NCBI RefSeq assembly: GCF_004785665.1
Contig: NZ_SRPJ01000002.1
Location: forward strand, 62,001-126,000
Direction of reading: 5' to 3'
Length of the DNA stretch: 64,000 bases
From: Staphylococcus pragensis
GTDB taxonomy: Bacteria; Bacillota; Bacilli; Staphylococcales; Staphylococcaceae
Shown: positions 26,191-35,359 of the stretch, piece by piece
How positions within the stretch are numbered: position 1 is the first letter of the stretch
Layout: each line of letters begins with the position of its first letter
Notes under the pieces: generated by a model
The model's database searches: none
Told to the model about the DNA's origin: nothing
Seen by the model: the letters and a program-made list of their open reading frames with translations, nothing else
Translations under genes and position numbers: made by a program

Positions 26191-28128
26191 TTGGGAAATG
26201 TATTACATTCTCTTATTACGTTTGATACGACTAAGATTGACCCAATGAAAGGTCTCCGTCAAGGTTTACTCATGATTATCCCAGCCTTAGTAGGTTATCT
26301 ATTAGGAGACTTTAATATTGGTTTATTAGTATCAACAGGGACCTTAGCGCATGTTTATGTTTTCAAAGGGTCCCCTCAATCGATGCTTAGAACCGTGATT
26401 CTATGCTCGATTTCTTTTGCCATCTGTATGATGCTCGGAACATTAACGGTGACGCAACCTGTTCTTTACGGTTTTATATTACTCCTAGTAACAGTCATAC
26501 CGTTTTATATTTTTAGTGCATTAAAGATTGCTGGCCCGTCTTCTACATTCTTCTTGGTCACATTTTGTTTACCTAGTAACTTACCTGTTGCACCTGACCA
26601 AGCGTTATTTCGTGGCTTGGCTATTTTAGGTGGGGGAGCACTTGCAACATTTGTTGTGCTATTGATGATTCTTTTTCAAAAGCAGAAAGTTGAAGATCGT
26701 GCGATTACATCAGACTTTAAAATGATTCATGAGTTAATGCATCACTTTAATGACACTGAAAAGTTTAAAGAAGTGTCGCAATCTGCAGTAACTGCATTTA
26801 AAAACTCAGATGAATTATTGATTACTGCCACAGCGGGAGCAAAATCAAAATTAAATTCACGTTTCCAACGCTTGTTATTACTCCATACCTCAGCACAAGG
26901 GATTTACTCTGAATTGCTTGAGTTACATGAACAAAATATTCGTCCATTACCTCAAGATTTAATAGATATGATGGATGTAACAATGCGTAATGCATACCGT
27001 CATAGTGCTAAGCGTGAGAATTGGACGAAAGAAGTGCATGTGAATGATGAGTTCGACAATCTATTACAGCACATTCTAAAAATTGATGAAATTGCGAATT
27101 TAAATGCAAATCAAATTGAACATCAAGCGAGCGTTAGAAAGCCATTATATAGTCAACGTATTCTTCATAATTTAACACTGGATTCTATCGTTTTCCGTAA
27201 CACGCTCATCTATGCTGTGATATTAGGAGCAGCGATTTTCGTATCATTAGCCTTTAATATTCAGAAATCGTATTGGATTCCATTATCGGCACACACAATC
27301 ATGTTAGGTATGACGACACGACGCATGTTAGACCGTTCCGTTGCCCGTGGTTTAGGTACTATCCTAGGAACTTTATTACTATCAGGTATTCTGTTCTTTA
27401 ATCCACATCTCGTTGTAGCGGTCATTATCATGGGCTTAGCCGCAATGGTAACAGAGGCGTTTGTAGGTTCAAACTATGCCTTTGCCGTTATATTCATCAC
27501 AACGCAAGTTATCTTATTAAACGGCTTAGCATCACATAATCTATCTATTTCCATTGCGTATACACGTATTTTTGATGTCCTCATCGGAATTGTGATTGCC
27601 ATCGTAGGTATCTTACTCATTAACCATCAAACAGCTTCAGCCATGTTACCACGTACAATTGCTGAAGTAGCACGTAAAGAAGCGATTCTGTTCCATTATT
27701 TATTCTCTGAAAATGCACACCAAGATACAAAACGTGAAAGAAAAGAAAGCTTTGAATTATCCGTTAAAATGAGTAATATGACTCAGACTTATAATTCAGC
27801 GAGTGGTGAATTATTCTCTAATAAAGCCGTTTTACGCTATTATTATCCAAGTATTTTCGCATTAGAAGAAATCAACTTTATGTTAATGCGTGCCATGCAA
27901 AATAAGGATCGCCAACATATTTCAGATACACAAATGGGCGAATATTTAGTTACATTTGAAAATGTAGCGAAACATTTCGAACTTCAAAGTAGTTTGGATG
28001 TTAAAGAATTATCAGATTTACCACAGTATAATTATTTAAAATCAGCGCTAATGAAACTACAAAGCAACTGTGTCGCATCACGTAAAGATGTCGATGATAC
28101 TGAAGTGAAATCAGCTACTGAAGCATAA
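26191..28128 (+). CDS. FUSC-family membrane protein (aromatic acid exporter-like)
   Basis: A 645-aa protein with two blocks of membrane segments (about residues 25-165 and 335-480), each followed by a soluble part, the duplicated layout of the FUSC/AaeB/YccS family of putative aromatic-acid or fusaric-acid efflux proteins. The second block has the motif YWIPLSAHTIMLGMTTRRMLDRSVARGLGTILGTLL, typical of the family. The start is TTG with AAAGGAAAG upstream. Substrate unknown; no membrane-fusion partner is adjacent, as usual in Gram-positives. Confidence 0.8.
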   Translation: MGNVLHSLITFDTTKIDPMKGLRQGLLMIIPALVGYLLGDFNIGLLVSTGTLAHVYVFKGSPQSMLRTVILCSISFAICMMLGTLTVTQPVLYGFILLLVTVIPFYIFSALKIAGPSSTFFLVTFCLPSNLPVAPDQALFRGLAILGGGALATFVVLLMILFQKQKVEDRAITSDFKMIHELMHHFNDTEKFKEVSQSAVTAFKNSDELLITATAGAKSKLNSRFQRLLLLHTSAQGIYSELLELHEQNIRPLPQDLIDMMDVTMRNAYRHSAKRENWTKEVHVNDEFDNLLQHILKIDEIANLNANQIEHQASVRKPLYSQRILHNLTLDSIVFRNTLIYAVILGAAIFVSLAFNIQKSYWIPLSAHTIMLGMTTRRMLDRSVARGLGTILGTLLLSGILFFNPHLVVAVIIMGLAAMVTEAFVGSNYAFAVIFITTQVILLNGLASHNLSISIAYTRIFDVLIGIVIAIVGILLINHQTASAMLPRTIAEVARKEAILFHYLFSENAHQDTKRERKESFELSVKMSNMTQTYNSASGELFSNKAVLRYYYPSIFALEEINFMLMRAMQNKDRQHISDTQMGEYLVTFENVAKHFELQSSLDVKELSDLPQYNYLKSALMKLQSNCVASRKDVDDTEVKSATEA

Positions 28129-28207
28129 AGTTTGTTTACAGGCAGGCGTTTCATTTTCAAGTCACGTGGTAAAACCTTATTAAGATGAATAAGAGGAGTG
28201 TGACACT

Positions 28208-28621
28208 ATGCCTTGGACAATGGACGATTATCCAAATACTTGGAAGAACTTTGATGAACTTGAACGTAAAAAAGCAATTGATATCGGTAATGCCATGTTA
28301 AAAGATGGCTATAAAGAAGGTGACATTATTCCAATTGCTACAAAACAAGCGGAAGATTGGTATAAAAACGCAAGTCAAAATGAACTTGATGAATTAAAAA
28401 ATAAACATATAACACAACATCAAAAAGATGACTCAGCTAATCCGGAATTAAACGAAGAAAATGTGCATGTATACTTTGAAGATAATGAGTGGAAAGTGAA
28501 AACAGAAGGCGCGAAACAAGCTTCTGATTCATTCGATAAGAAAGAAGACGCGAAACAACGTGCACAAGAAATCGCGAACAATCGAGATACTAAAGTCATC
28601 GAACACAAAAAAGATGAATAA
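28208..28621 (+). CDS. Conserved protein with C-terminal DUF2188-like domain
   Basis: A 137-aa hydrophilic cytosolic protein. The N-terminal half (PWTMDDYPNTWKNFDELERKKAIDIGNAMLKDGYKEG) resembles small ChaB/YdaT-type stress proteins. The C-terminal half (VHVYFEDNEWKVKTEGAKQASDSFDKKEDAKQRAQEIANNRDTKVIEHKKD) has the DUF2188 pattern in which a query strand is followed by an A-A-E-I-A helix and a basic end. It resembles Bacillus YdaT, a general-stress protein. No enzymatic role can be read. Confidence 0.7.
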   Translation: MPWTMDDYPNTWKNFDELERKKAIDIGNAMLKDGYKEGDIIPIATKQAEDWYKNASQNELDELKNKHITQHQKDDSANPELNEENVHVYFEDNEWKVKTEGAKQASDSFDKKEDAKQRAQEIANNRDTKVIEHKKDE

Positions 28622-28635
28622 TAAATAACCCACTT

Positions 28636-28672
28636 ATCCCAAACAAGTTCAAAAGCTTGTTTGGGATTTTTT
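28636..28672 (+). terminator. Terminator of the DUF2188 gene
   Basis: ATCCCAAACAAG / CTTGTTTGGGAT then TTTTT. Confidence 0.9.
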
Positions 28673-28674
28673 AG

Positions 28675-28715
28675 TAGTTCTTAGATAGATATTCACTCGT
28701 TTAAGTTGTTTCGAT
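28675..28715. repeat. Hairpin element, copy 4, truncated
   Basis: The left arm GTTCTTAGATAGATATTCACTC plus TTTAAGTTG matches copies 1 and 3, but the sequence then diverges and the right arm is missing. Confidence 0.7.
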
Positions 28716-28865
28716 TTCCCACAAGAACGCGAGTAACTTAAGCAAGCGACTCGTTCAAGAGTTATATAACTCAGTCTAATTACCTAGGTTAAATGGGATG
28801 GTTATTGTTTTTAGTTCATTTTGCATTTCGATATAATGGAGGTTAAGGAACAAGGGGGAACAGCT

Positions 28866-29570
28866 ATGTACGTAGAAAGAAAACCATCATTGTATATAGA
28901 AGAATTGCGAAGCGAATTTAAAGACAGCTTAAATCATTTCAAAGACGGGGATGAAGCCTTTGATAGATTGATTGGCTTTGTTGAACTTGACCATTTATAT
29001 TCATCTGCTTTAAAAGAAATATGCACGAAATTAGATATTTTAGATGATAATTTTAATCACGTGTATAAACATAATCCCATTCATCATATGGAACGTCGTG
29101 TTAAAGAGATGAATAGTCTAGTTAAAAAGTTACAACGTAAAAATTTACCTGTTAGTGCAGAAAGTGCGAAAGAGAACATCTTAGATATTGCTGGTATTCG
29201 TGTCGTATGTAATTATTTAGAAGATATTTATGTTATTGAAAAGATGTTATTAAAACAAGAAGACGTTAAACTATTAAAACGTAAAGATTATATTAAACAA
29301 CCGAAAGAAAATGGCTACCGCAGTTTACATCTTGTCGTTTCAATTCCCGTCTTTTTAGCTGATCGCGTTGAAGTAACGCCCGTTGAAATACAAATTCGTA
29401 CGATAGGTATGGACATGTGGGCAAGTTTAGAACATAAAATTCGCTATAAAAATAATACAAATACAGAAGATTATAAAGATAGACTGAAAGAATGTGCACT
29501 TGAAATTACAGATATTGAAGCGAAAATGCAAGTCATTCATTCAGAAATATCGAATAGAGAAATGGAGTAA
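28866..29570 (+). CDS. relP: Small alarmone synthetase RelP
   Basis: A 234-aa single-domain (p)ppGpp synthetase without hydrolase domain. It makes ppGpp/pppGpp from GTP/GDP and ATP under cell-wall stress. Synthetase-fold landmarks are [16 protein letters not shown] (about residues 103-118), [13 protein letters not shown] with the G-loop tyrosine (about 141-153), and the catalytic strand [23 protein letters not shown]. It resembles RelP of S. aureus, which also lies near the gnt operon, rather than RelQ. Start ATG 28866 follows AAGGGGGAAC. Single gene with a terminator. Confidence 0.88.
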   Translation: MYVERKPSLYIEELRSEFKDSLNHFKDGDEAFDRLIGFVELDHLYSSALKEICTKLDILDDNFNHVYKHNPIHHMERRVKEMNSLVKKLQRKNLPVSAESAKENILDIAGIRVVCNYLEDIYVIEKMLLKQEDVKLLKRKDYIKQPKENGYRSLHLVVSIPVFLADRVEVTPVEIQIRTIGMDMWASLEHKIRYKNNTNTEDYKDRLKECALEITDIEAKMQVIHSEISNREME

Positions 29571-29596
29571 GGGGTTCGAATTGAACCCCTTTTAAT
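29568..29596 (+). terminator. Terminator of relP
   Basis: AAGGGGTTC / GAACCCCTT and a T-run. Confidence 0.88.
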
Positions 29597-29665
29597 TATG
29601 CCCTAGAATAGATAAATTTGTGATAGAATAATTGATTAGTACTATTTTAAATTTTGAGGTTGATT

Positions 29666-30538
29666 ATGGATAAACGAAATTTTAAGACACAAATTTATCA
29701 ATTAAAAAATTATGGAAATGAACAGAGCGAAGTGGCATATGCAGGGAATATGGACACAGATAAAACAATTGTATTTCTACATGGCGCACTAATGACATAT
29801 CGCATTATGACACTATTTGAGCCTTATTTCAGAGAATATAAAATGATATTTATCAATTGTCCGAGCCGTGGCAAAAGTTCAAAAATTGAACGAGAACATC
29901 ATAATTTAGATGATTATGTTGAACGTATTGAAGATGTCCTAGAACAAATTGTAGAAGAGCATCATATAGATAAAATGATGATTATTGGTTACTCTATGGG
30001 CGGGATGATTGGTACGCGGTTATTAAAATTTAATAAACTTCCAATTTCGCATCTCGTCTATTTAAGTAGTGCAGCAAAGATTTCGCCTAATGCGAGTATG
30101 GTGTCACGTTTATTTACAAAGAATAGGAAACGTGAACATTTAAAAGACGAACTTGTTGCGATTAAGAACTTGCCACAATACATTTTGAAGAAGACAGTCT
30201 ATGCACGTAAAGAGAACGGCGTTAGTATTTTATCCTTTGTCGCACCATTAAGAACAATTATTACTGACCTCATTTATACGGTGAAAGCCGATTATATGCC
30301 TGATATTGAATCAATTAAACAATTTCCTAAGCTATTATTTATCGCTGGAGAAGATGATGACGTGATTCCTTACACAGATTCCCAGGCAACGATGGAAGAA
30401 TTTAAGAAATATGGTGGCGAAACAGTAGGTATTCTTTACCCAGGTATTGGCCATATTGATTTTCCTTCTGTTTTAGAGAAGCTACCCAACGGCACAGAAG
30501 GAATTATCGACCATATAAAAGACTGGATTGAATCATAG
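29666..30538 (+). CDS. Alpha/beta-hydrolase
   Basis: A 290-aa serine hydrolase of the alpha/beta fold: oxyanion segment VFLHGALMTYRIM, nucleophile elbow IGYSMGGMIGTRLL (Ser near residue 111), acid residue in FIAGEDDDVIPY, and catalytic His in YPGIGHIDFPS. The fold also includes thioesterases and lipases; the substrate cannot be told. I chose ATG 29666 with GAGGT upstream over an in-frame TTG that would overlap the ribosome site. Confidence 0.82.
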   Translation: MDKRNFKTQIYQLKNYGNEQSEVAYAGNMDTDKTIVFLHGALMTYRIMTLFEPYFREYKMIFINCPSRGKSSKIEREHHNLDDYVERIEDVLEQIVEEHHIDKMMIIGYSMGGMIGTRLLKFNKLPISHLVYLSSAAKISPNASMVSRLFTKNRKREHLKDELVAIKNLPQYILKKTVYARKENGVSILSFVAPLRTIITDLIYTVKADYMPDIESIKQFPKLLFIAGEDDDVIPYTDSQATMEEFKKYGGETVGILYPGIGHIDFPSVLEKLPNGTEGIIDHIKDWIES

Positions 30539-30584
30539 TAAGACAGAGGGCAGACTGCTAGTTATTATTTTTTTGAAAATGGTC

Positions 30585-30615
30585 TTGCTCATAACGTAAC
30601 GTCATGAGCTATGTT
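30585..30615 (+). promoter_or_regulatory. MerR-type promoter with palindromic operator in a 19-bp spacer
   Basis: -35 TTGCTC (30585-30590) and -10 TATGTT (30610-30615) are separated by 19 bases. A 23-bp inverted repeat (30587-30609; half-sites GCTCATAACGT and ACGTCATGAGC, one mismatch) fills the spacer. This is the hallmark of promoters that MerR proteins activate by DNA untwisting, and it lies directly before a MerR gene. Confidence 0.75.
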
Positions 30616-30635
30616 GAAGGTAGGAGGTGAAGGCT

Positions 30636-31358
30636 ATGTCACATTATTCAATCGGAGAACTTGCTAAACAAAGTGGCCTCACAATTAGAACATTACAATA
30701 TTATGATCGCAAAGGGTTATTAACCGCTGAACGTCATCACGACTCTAACCGACGTTATTATACAGACACACAACGACACCAACTTCAACTAATATTAATC
30801 TTGAAAAAATTTGGCTGTACATTAGATGAAATTAAAACATTACTTTATGAAGATAATGACTTACAAACGTTGAAAATGATGCTTCAACTTCATAAAGAAA
30901 CAATTGAGCAAGATATGCAACATCAAGCTGAGACTTTAAAACGTATCAATGCGGTACAACAATATATTTCAGAACAATCCAGTTCTTCAATCAATCATTT
31001 AACTGACATAGATAATGTTATGAAAAAATCTCAAACACTCAACACAGTAAAAGGTAAAATTTGGCTTAGTGCAGGGTTAATAGGACTCATACAATATTCT
31101 GGATTAGTGATTAGCTTGTTAAGAAGCTCAGCGAAACCATTCGTAACAGTGATACCCATTCTAGTAACGTATGCTATAGGGTTAACTACTTTCTATTTCA
31201 AGCATATCTCTTATCTATGTCCAAATTGCCAACACGTCTTTAAACCATCATTAAAATCATTCGTCTTAGCAAAACACACAACTAAAACACGCAAACTTCA
31301 ATGCCCTAAATGTCACGAAACACATTATTGCATAGAAGTAGCAAACGATAATGAATAA
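30636..31358 (+). CDS. MerR-family regulator with transmembrane segments and zinc ribbon
   Basis: A 240-aa regulator. The N-terminal winged helix (HYSIGELAKQSGLTIRTLQYYDRKGLLTAERHHDSNRRYYTD, residues 3-45) is classical MerR, followed by a coiled coil (about 75-120). Unusually it continues into two hydrophobic segments (about 147-163 and 172-190) and a C-terminal CPxC...CPxC zinc ribbon. It may therefore be a membrane-tethered sensor. I chose ATG 30636 with AGGAGGTGA upstream. Its promoter has the 19-bp spacer expected of its own target. Confidence 0.83.
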   Translation: MSHYSIGELAKQSGLTIRTLQYYDRKGLLTAERHHDSNRRYYTDTQRHQLQLILILKKFGCTLDEIKTLLYEDNDLQTLKMMLQLHKETIEQDMQHQAETLKRINAVQQYISEQSSSSINHLTDIDNVMKKSQTLNTVKGKIWLSAGLIGLIQYSGLVISLLRSSAKPFVTVIPILVTYAIGLTTFYFKHISYLCPNCQHVFKPSLKSFVLAKHTTKTRKLQCPKCHETHYCIEVANDNE

Positions 31359-31367
31359 CGTTAGCAT

Positions 31368-31402
31368 TGCATCCTAGTATGAATAAGCTAGGGTGCTTTA
31401 TT
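31368..31402 (+). terminator. Terminator of MerR gene
   Basis: GCATCCTAG / CTAGGGTGC, then TTTATTTT. Confidence 0.75.
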
Positions 31403-31414
31403 TTCATTTAAAAA

Positions 31415-31428
31415 AGAAAGCGCTTGCA
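31415..31428. promoter_or_regulatory. CcpA cre site of the gluconate operon
   Basis: AGAAAGCGCTTGCA matches the cre consensus at 13 of 14 positions, 70 bp before gntR. Confidence 0.7.
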
Positions 31429-31450
31429 AAAATAAGAACAGTATATTAAC

Positions 31451-31468
31451 ATACTTGTATACAAGTTG
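31451..31468. promoter_or_regulatory. GntR operator
   Basis: ATACTTGTATACAAGTTG matches the Bacillus gluconate operator ATACTTGTATACAAGTAT at 16 of 18 positions. It lies upstream of gntR and explains autoregulated induction by gluconate. Confidence 0.85.
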
Positions 31469-31496
31469 AAGTAAGTAGTAATTAGAGGTGAGTGTT

Positions 31497-32177
31497 GTGA
31501 ATCAAGGATATCCAGAACAATGGCTTGGAGGTATGACCAAAGGGGAAGGTGTAGCTGCTGAAATTCGCTTACAAATTGTAAATGGAGAGATTGAGAGCGA
31601 TACCTTACTTACCGAGAATCAAATCGCAAAACAATTTGACGTCAGTCGTTCTCCAGTACGCGATGCCTTCAAATTATTACAGACCGATCAATTAATACAT
31701 CTCGAACGTATGGGAGCTAAAGTACTATCATTTGGCGAACAAGAAAAGAAAGAATTATATGATTTAAGACTGATGCTCGAGTCGTTTGCATTTTCAAAAA
31801 TGAAATATATCGATCGTATTCCTGTAGTCAAAGAAATGCGCAAGCACCTTGAAATGATGAAAGTATCTGTACAATTTGAAGATGCTGAAGCATTTACGCA
31901 ACATGATTTGCAATTTCATGAAGCGACGATTAAAGCCTCAAATCATCAATATTTACAAACGTTCTGGAACCATTTGAAACCGGTTATAGAATCTTTAGTC
32001 TTACTCTCAATGAGAGAGCGCATGGCACATAATAAAGAAGACTTTCACCGTATTCACAGCAATCACGAAGTATTTATTGAAGCCATTGAACATAACGATT
32101 CAGATAAATTAAGAGAGGCGTTTCACTTAAACTTCGATGACGTGGGGAAAGATATCGAAAGTTTCTGGTTACGTTAA
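31497..32177 (+). CDS. gntR: Gluconate operon repressor GntR
   Basis: A 226-aa GntR/FadR-family repressor. N-terminal winged helix: GVAAEIRLQIVNGEIESDTLLTENQIAKQFDVSRSPVRDAFKLLQTDQLIHLERMGAKV; C-terminal FCD-type effector domain with the metal-site pattern D..FH..... . I prefer GTG 31497, with AGAGGTG six bases upstream, over GTG 31488, which lies inside that site. Gluconate or its phosphate should release it from the operator upstream. First gene of gntRKP. Confidence 0.92.
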   Translation: MNQGYPEQWLGGMTKGEGVAAEIRLQIVNGEIESDTLLTENQIAKQFDVSRSPVRDAFKLLQTDQLIHLERMGAKVLSFGEQEKKELYDLRLMLESFAFSKMKYIDRIPVVKEMRKHLEMMKVSVQFEDAEAFTQHDLQFHEATIKASNHQYLQTFWNHLKPVIESLVLLSMRERMAHNKEDFHRIHSNHEVFIEAIEHNDSDKLREAFHLNFDDVGKDIESFWLR

Positions 32178-32199
32178 ATAGAAGGAAAGAAGGAATATT

Positions 32200-33738
32200 A
32201 TGAAATACATGATTGGCGTTGATATTGGTACCACAAGTACAAAATCAGTGTTATACGACGAGAATGGACAATTCATTATGAAACATAATATAGGCTATCC
32301 ATTACATACGCCAAACGTAGATGTTTCAGAAGAAAACCCGGATGAATTATTTGATGCGGTGTTAATGACAGTGAAATATGTTGTGCGAGAAGCGGGTGTT
32401 AAGAAAGAAGATATTAAATTGATTTCTTTCAGTGCACAAATGCATAGCTTAGTCGCTCTAGATGCGCAACATTCAAGATTAACAGAAAGTATTACGTGGG
32501 CAGATAATCGCGCAAGTAAATACGCCGAACGCATCACTCAAGAACATAACGGTCATGAAATTTATCAACGCACAGGCACGCCGATTCATCCTATGTCTCC
32601 CTTATCTAAAATCTTCTGGATGAAACATGAGCAACCTGAAATTTATAATCAAACGGCAATGTTTGCTGATATCAAAACATATATTTTCTATCAACTGTTT
32701 GAGCAATATGTCATCGATTATTCAATGGCATCTGCGACAGGCATGTTTAATTTGGAACAGTTAGATTGGGATGAAGAAGCTCTCAATCTATTAGGAATTT
32801 CAAGAAACCAATTACCTAAACTTGTTCCAACTACGCATATCCTAACAGGTATGAAAAAACGTTACGCTACATTAATGGGTATTGATGAAAATACGCCAAT
32901 CGTAGTTGGTGCAAGTGATGGCGTACTTTCAAACCTTGGTGTTAACAGCTTTAAAAAAGGAGAAGTTGCCGTCACAATCGGAACATCAGGCGCCATTCGC
33001 ACAGTCATTAATAAACCACGTACAGATTACAAAGGACGTATCTTCTGTTATGTGTTAGACGAAGACCATTATGTTATTGGCGGACCAGTTAATAACGGTG
33101 GCGTTATCCTGAGATGGTTACGAGATGAGCTCTTAGCAAGTGAAGTTGAAACGGCTAAACGCTTAGGCGTAGACCCATACGACGTACTTACAAAAATCGC
33201 AAGTCGCGTTAAACCAGGCGCAGAAGGTTTAATCTTCCACCCTTATTTAGCTGGGGAACGTGCGCCACTTTGGAACGCAGACGCACGCGGTTCATTCTTT
33301 GGCTTAACACTATCACATCAGAAAGAACACATGATTCGTGCAGCCTTAGAAGGCGTACTTTACAACCTTTACACGGTATATCTTGCATTAGTTGAAGTAA
33401 TGAATGAAACGCCTAGTACGATTAAAGCAACAGGGGGGTTCGCGAAGAGTGAAGTATGGCGTCAAATGATGGCAGACATCTTTGATACAGATCTCATTGT
33501 GCCAGAAAGCTACGAAAGTTCTTGCCTTGGTGCATGTGTCTTAGGTCTTAAAGCATTAGGAGAAATTGAAGACTTTTCTATTATTGAAAAGATGGTAGGA
33601 ACAACTAACGCACATCAACCAAACCAAGAAACCGTGAAAGTATATCAACAATTAGTCTCAATCTTTATTAATCTTAGTCGTTCATTAGAAGAACGCTACG
33701 CAGAAATTGCGGATTTCCAACGTAAGCACATGGACTAA
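32200..33738 (+). CDS. gntK: Gluconokinase
   Basis: ATP:D-gluconate 6-phosphotransferase of the FGGY kinase family, 512 aa. It begins MKYMIGVDIGTTSTKSVLYDENG (phosphate-1 loop), has the phosphate-2/adenosine region VTIGTSGAIRT and the signature GERAPLWNADARGSFFGL, and ATGGFAKSEVWRQMMADIF near the C-terminus. It feeds gluconate into the pentose phosphate route. 22 bp after gntR, same operon. Confidence 0.92.
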   Translation: MKYMIGVDIGTTSTKSVLYDENGQFIMKHNIGYPLHTPNVDVSEENPDELFDAVLMTVKYVVREAGVKKEDIKLISFSAQMHSLVALDAQHSRLTESITWADNRASKYAERITQEHNGHEIYQRTGTPIHPMSPLSKIFWMKHEQPEIYNQTAMFADIKTYIFYQLFEQYVIDYSMASATGMFNLEQLDWDEEALNLLGISRNQLPKLVPTTHILTGMKKRYATLMGIDENTPIVVGASDGVLSNLGVNSFKKGEVAVTIGTSGAIRTVINKPRTDYKGRIFCYVLDEDHYVIGGPVNNGGVILRWLRDELLASEVETAKRLGVDPYDVLTKIASRVKPGAEGLIFHPYLAGERAPLWNADARGSFFGLTLSHQKEHMIRAALEGVLYNLYTVYLALVEVMNETPSTIKATGGFAKSEVWRQMMADIFDTDLIVPESYESSCLGACVLGLKALGEIEDFSIIEKMVGTTNAHQPNQETVKVYQQLVSIFINLSRSLEERYAEIADFQRKHMD

Positions 33739-33779
33739 ACATGACATCATAATACAAGAACACAAAGGGAGGACTTACA

Positions 33780-35138
33780 ATGTTTGGAGAAATTTGGCCA
33801 CTTATCAGCGTGGTAATTGGAATATTACTACTCTTATCATTAATCATTTTCTTAAAATTAAATACATTTATTTCATTAATCATTACATCAGTTGTTACAG
33901 CTATTCTTTTAGGTATGCCATTAAATAAAGTCATGAGTACGATTGAAACAGGTATGGGAAGTACACTCGGCCACATCGCACTTATCTTTGGACTTGGCGC
34001 CATTCTAGGTAAACTACTAGCAGATGGCGGAGGCGCAAATCGCATTGCAGATACATTAATTGCTAAATTCGGTCAGAAACACGTTCAATGGGCAATGCTA
34101 GTTGCAGCCTTTATCGTCGGTATCGCACTATTCTTCGAAGTGGGCTTAGTATTATTAATTCCATTAGTATTCACTATCGCCAAACGTGCGAAAGTATCAC
34201 CACTTAAACTTGGCTTACCAATGGTGACAGCTTTATCAGTAACACACGGTTTCTTACCACCACATCCAGGACCAGTCGTGATCGCTAAAGAATTAAAAGC
34301 CAATATAGGACAAGTATTATTATTCGGTATCATCATCGCTATTCCAGTCACTATCATCGCTGGACCAATCTTCAACAAAGTAGCACAAAAAATCATCCCT
34401 TCAGCTTATACACGTGAAGGCGACATTTCGGCTTTAGGTTCACAAAGAGAATTTAAAGATTCTGAAATGCCTGGATTCGGCTTAAGTATCTTTACAGCCA
34501 TCTTGCCAGTGCTCTTAATGTTAATATCAACTATCGTTCAATTAATTACTGGCCATCAAGAAGCTAAAAATCTATTTGAACAAATCATTTACTTCATTGG
34601 TACAGCTGGCACAGCAATGTTAATTTCAGTTATCTTTGCCATCTTCTCAATGGGCTTACATCGTGGTAGAAAAATGGACGACATCATGAAATCAGTCACA
34701 GATGCGATTTATCCAATCGGTATGATGATCCTCATCATCGGCGGTGGCGGTACATTCAAACAAGTACTTATCGACGGTGGCGTGGGCGATACAATTGCGA
34801 AAATGTTTGAAGGTTCAACAATGTCACCCATCTTACTTGCATGGATAGTTGCAGCCGTATTGCGTATCGCATTAGGCTCAGCAACAGTCGCAGCCATTTC
34901 AACAACAGGTATCGTCTTACCATTACTACAACACTCAGACGTCAACGTCGCACTCGTAGTACTCGCAATCGGCGCAGGAAGCGTTATCCTATCACACGTA
35001 AACGACGCAGGGTTCTGGATGTTCAGAGAATACTTCGGACTAACAATCAAAGAAACATTTCTAACATGGTCACTACTAGAAACCATCATCTCAGTATCAG
35101 GAATTATCTTCATCCTATTCATAAGCTTATTTGTATAA
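33780..35138 (+). CDS. gntP: Gluconate permease GntP
   Basis: A 452-aa gluconate:H+ symporter with about 12-14 membrane segments. Family signatures: FGLGAILGKLLADGGGANRIADTLI (about residues 60-84), FFEVGLVLLIPLVFTIAKRA, THGFLPPHPGPVVIAKEL and the late HVNDAGFWMFREYFGLTIKETF. Final gene of the gnt operon, followed by a strong terminator. Confidence 0.93.
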   Translation: MFGEIWPLISVVIGILLLLSLIIFLKLNTFISLIITSVVTAILLGMPLNKVMSTIETGMGSTLGHIALIFGLGAILGKLLADGGGANRIADTLIAKFGQKHVQWAMLVAAFIVGIALFFEVGLVLLIPLVFTIAKRAKVSPLKLGLPMVTALSVTHGFLPPHPGPVVIAKELKANIGQVLLFGIIIAIPVTIIAGPIFNKVAQKIIPSAYTREGDISALGSQREFKDSEMPGFGLSIFTAILPVLLMLISTIVQLITGHQEAKNLFEQIIYFIGTAGTAMLISVIFAIFSMGLHRGRKMDDIMKSVTDAIYPIGMMILIIGGGGTFKQVLIDGGVGDTIAKMFEGSTMSPILLAWIVAAVLRIALGSATVAAISTTGIVLPLLQHSDVNVALVVLAIGAGSVILSHVNDAGFWMFREYFGLTIKETFLTWSLLETIISVSGIIFILFISLFV

Positions 35139-35148
35139 AAAGATATTA

Positions 35149-35190
35149 AAAAGACACTCACTACCAATATTAGTGAGTGTCTTTTTTATC
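35149..35190 (+). terminator. Terminator of the gnt operon
   Basis: AAAAGACACTCACT / AGTGAGTGTCTTTT then T-run. Confidence 0.92.
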
Positions 35191-35359
35191 AAAACAAAAT
35201 GATTATTTACAAAATAGTGGACACACAACCATAAATGGAACTACTAGAGTAGCTCCTGTACCACCCATAGTTAAATTAAACAAGCTATTGCTAGGAAAGA
35301 ATTCCAAAGAATGATAAACTAACAAATGATATAAAAGACAGAATGTACAAAGGAGTTAC

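Noticed and set aside
34841-35149. Arg-rich frame inside gntP
   Set aside because: It is an out-of-frame shadow of gntP with implausible composition.
33674-35167. Several minus-strand frames across gntP
   Set aside because: Shadows of a real gene with family-matching plus-strand product; no ribosome sites.
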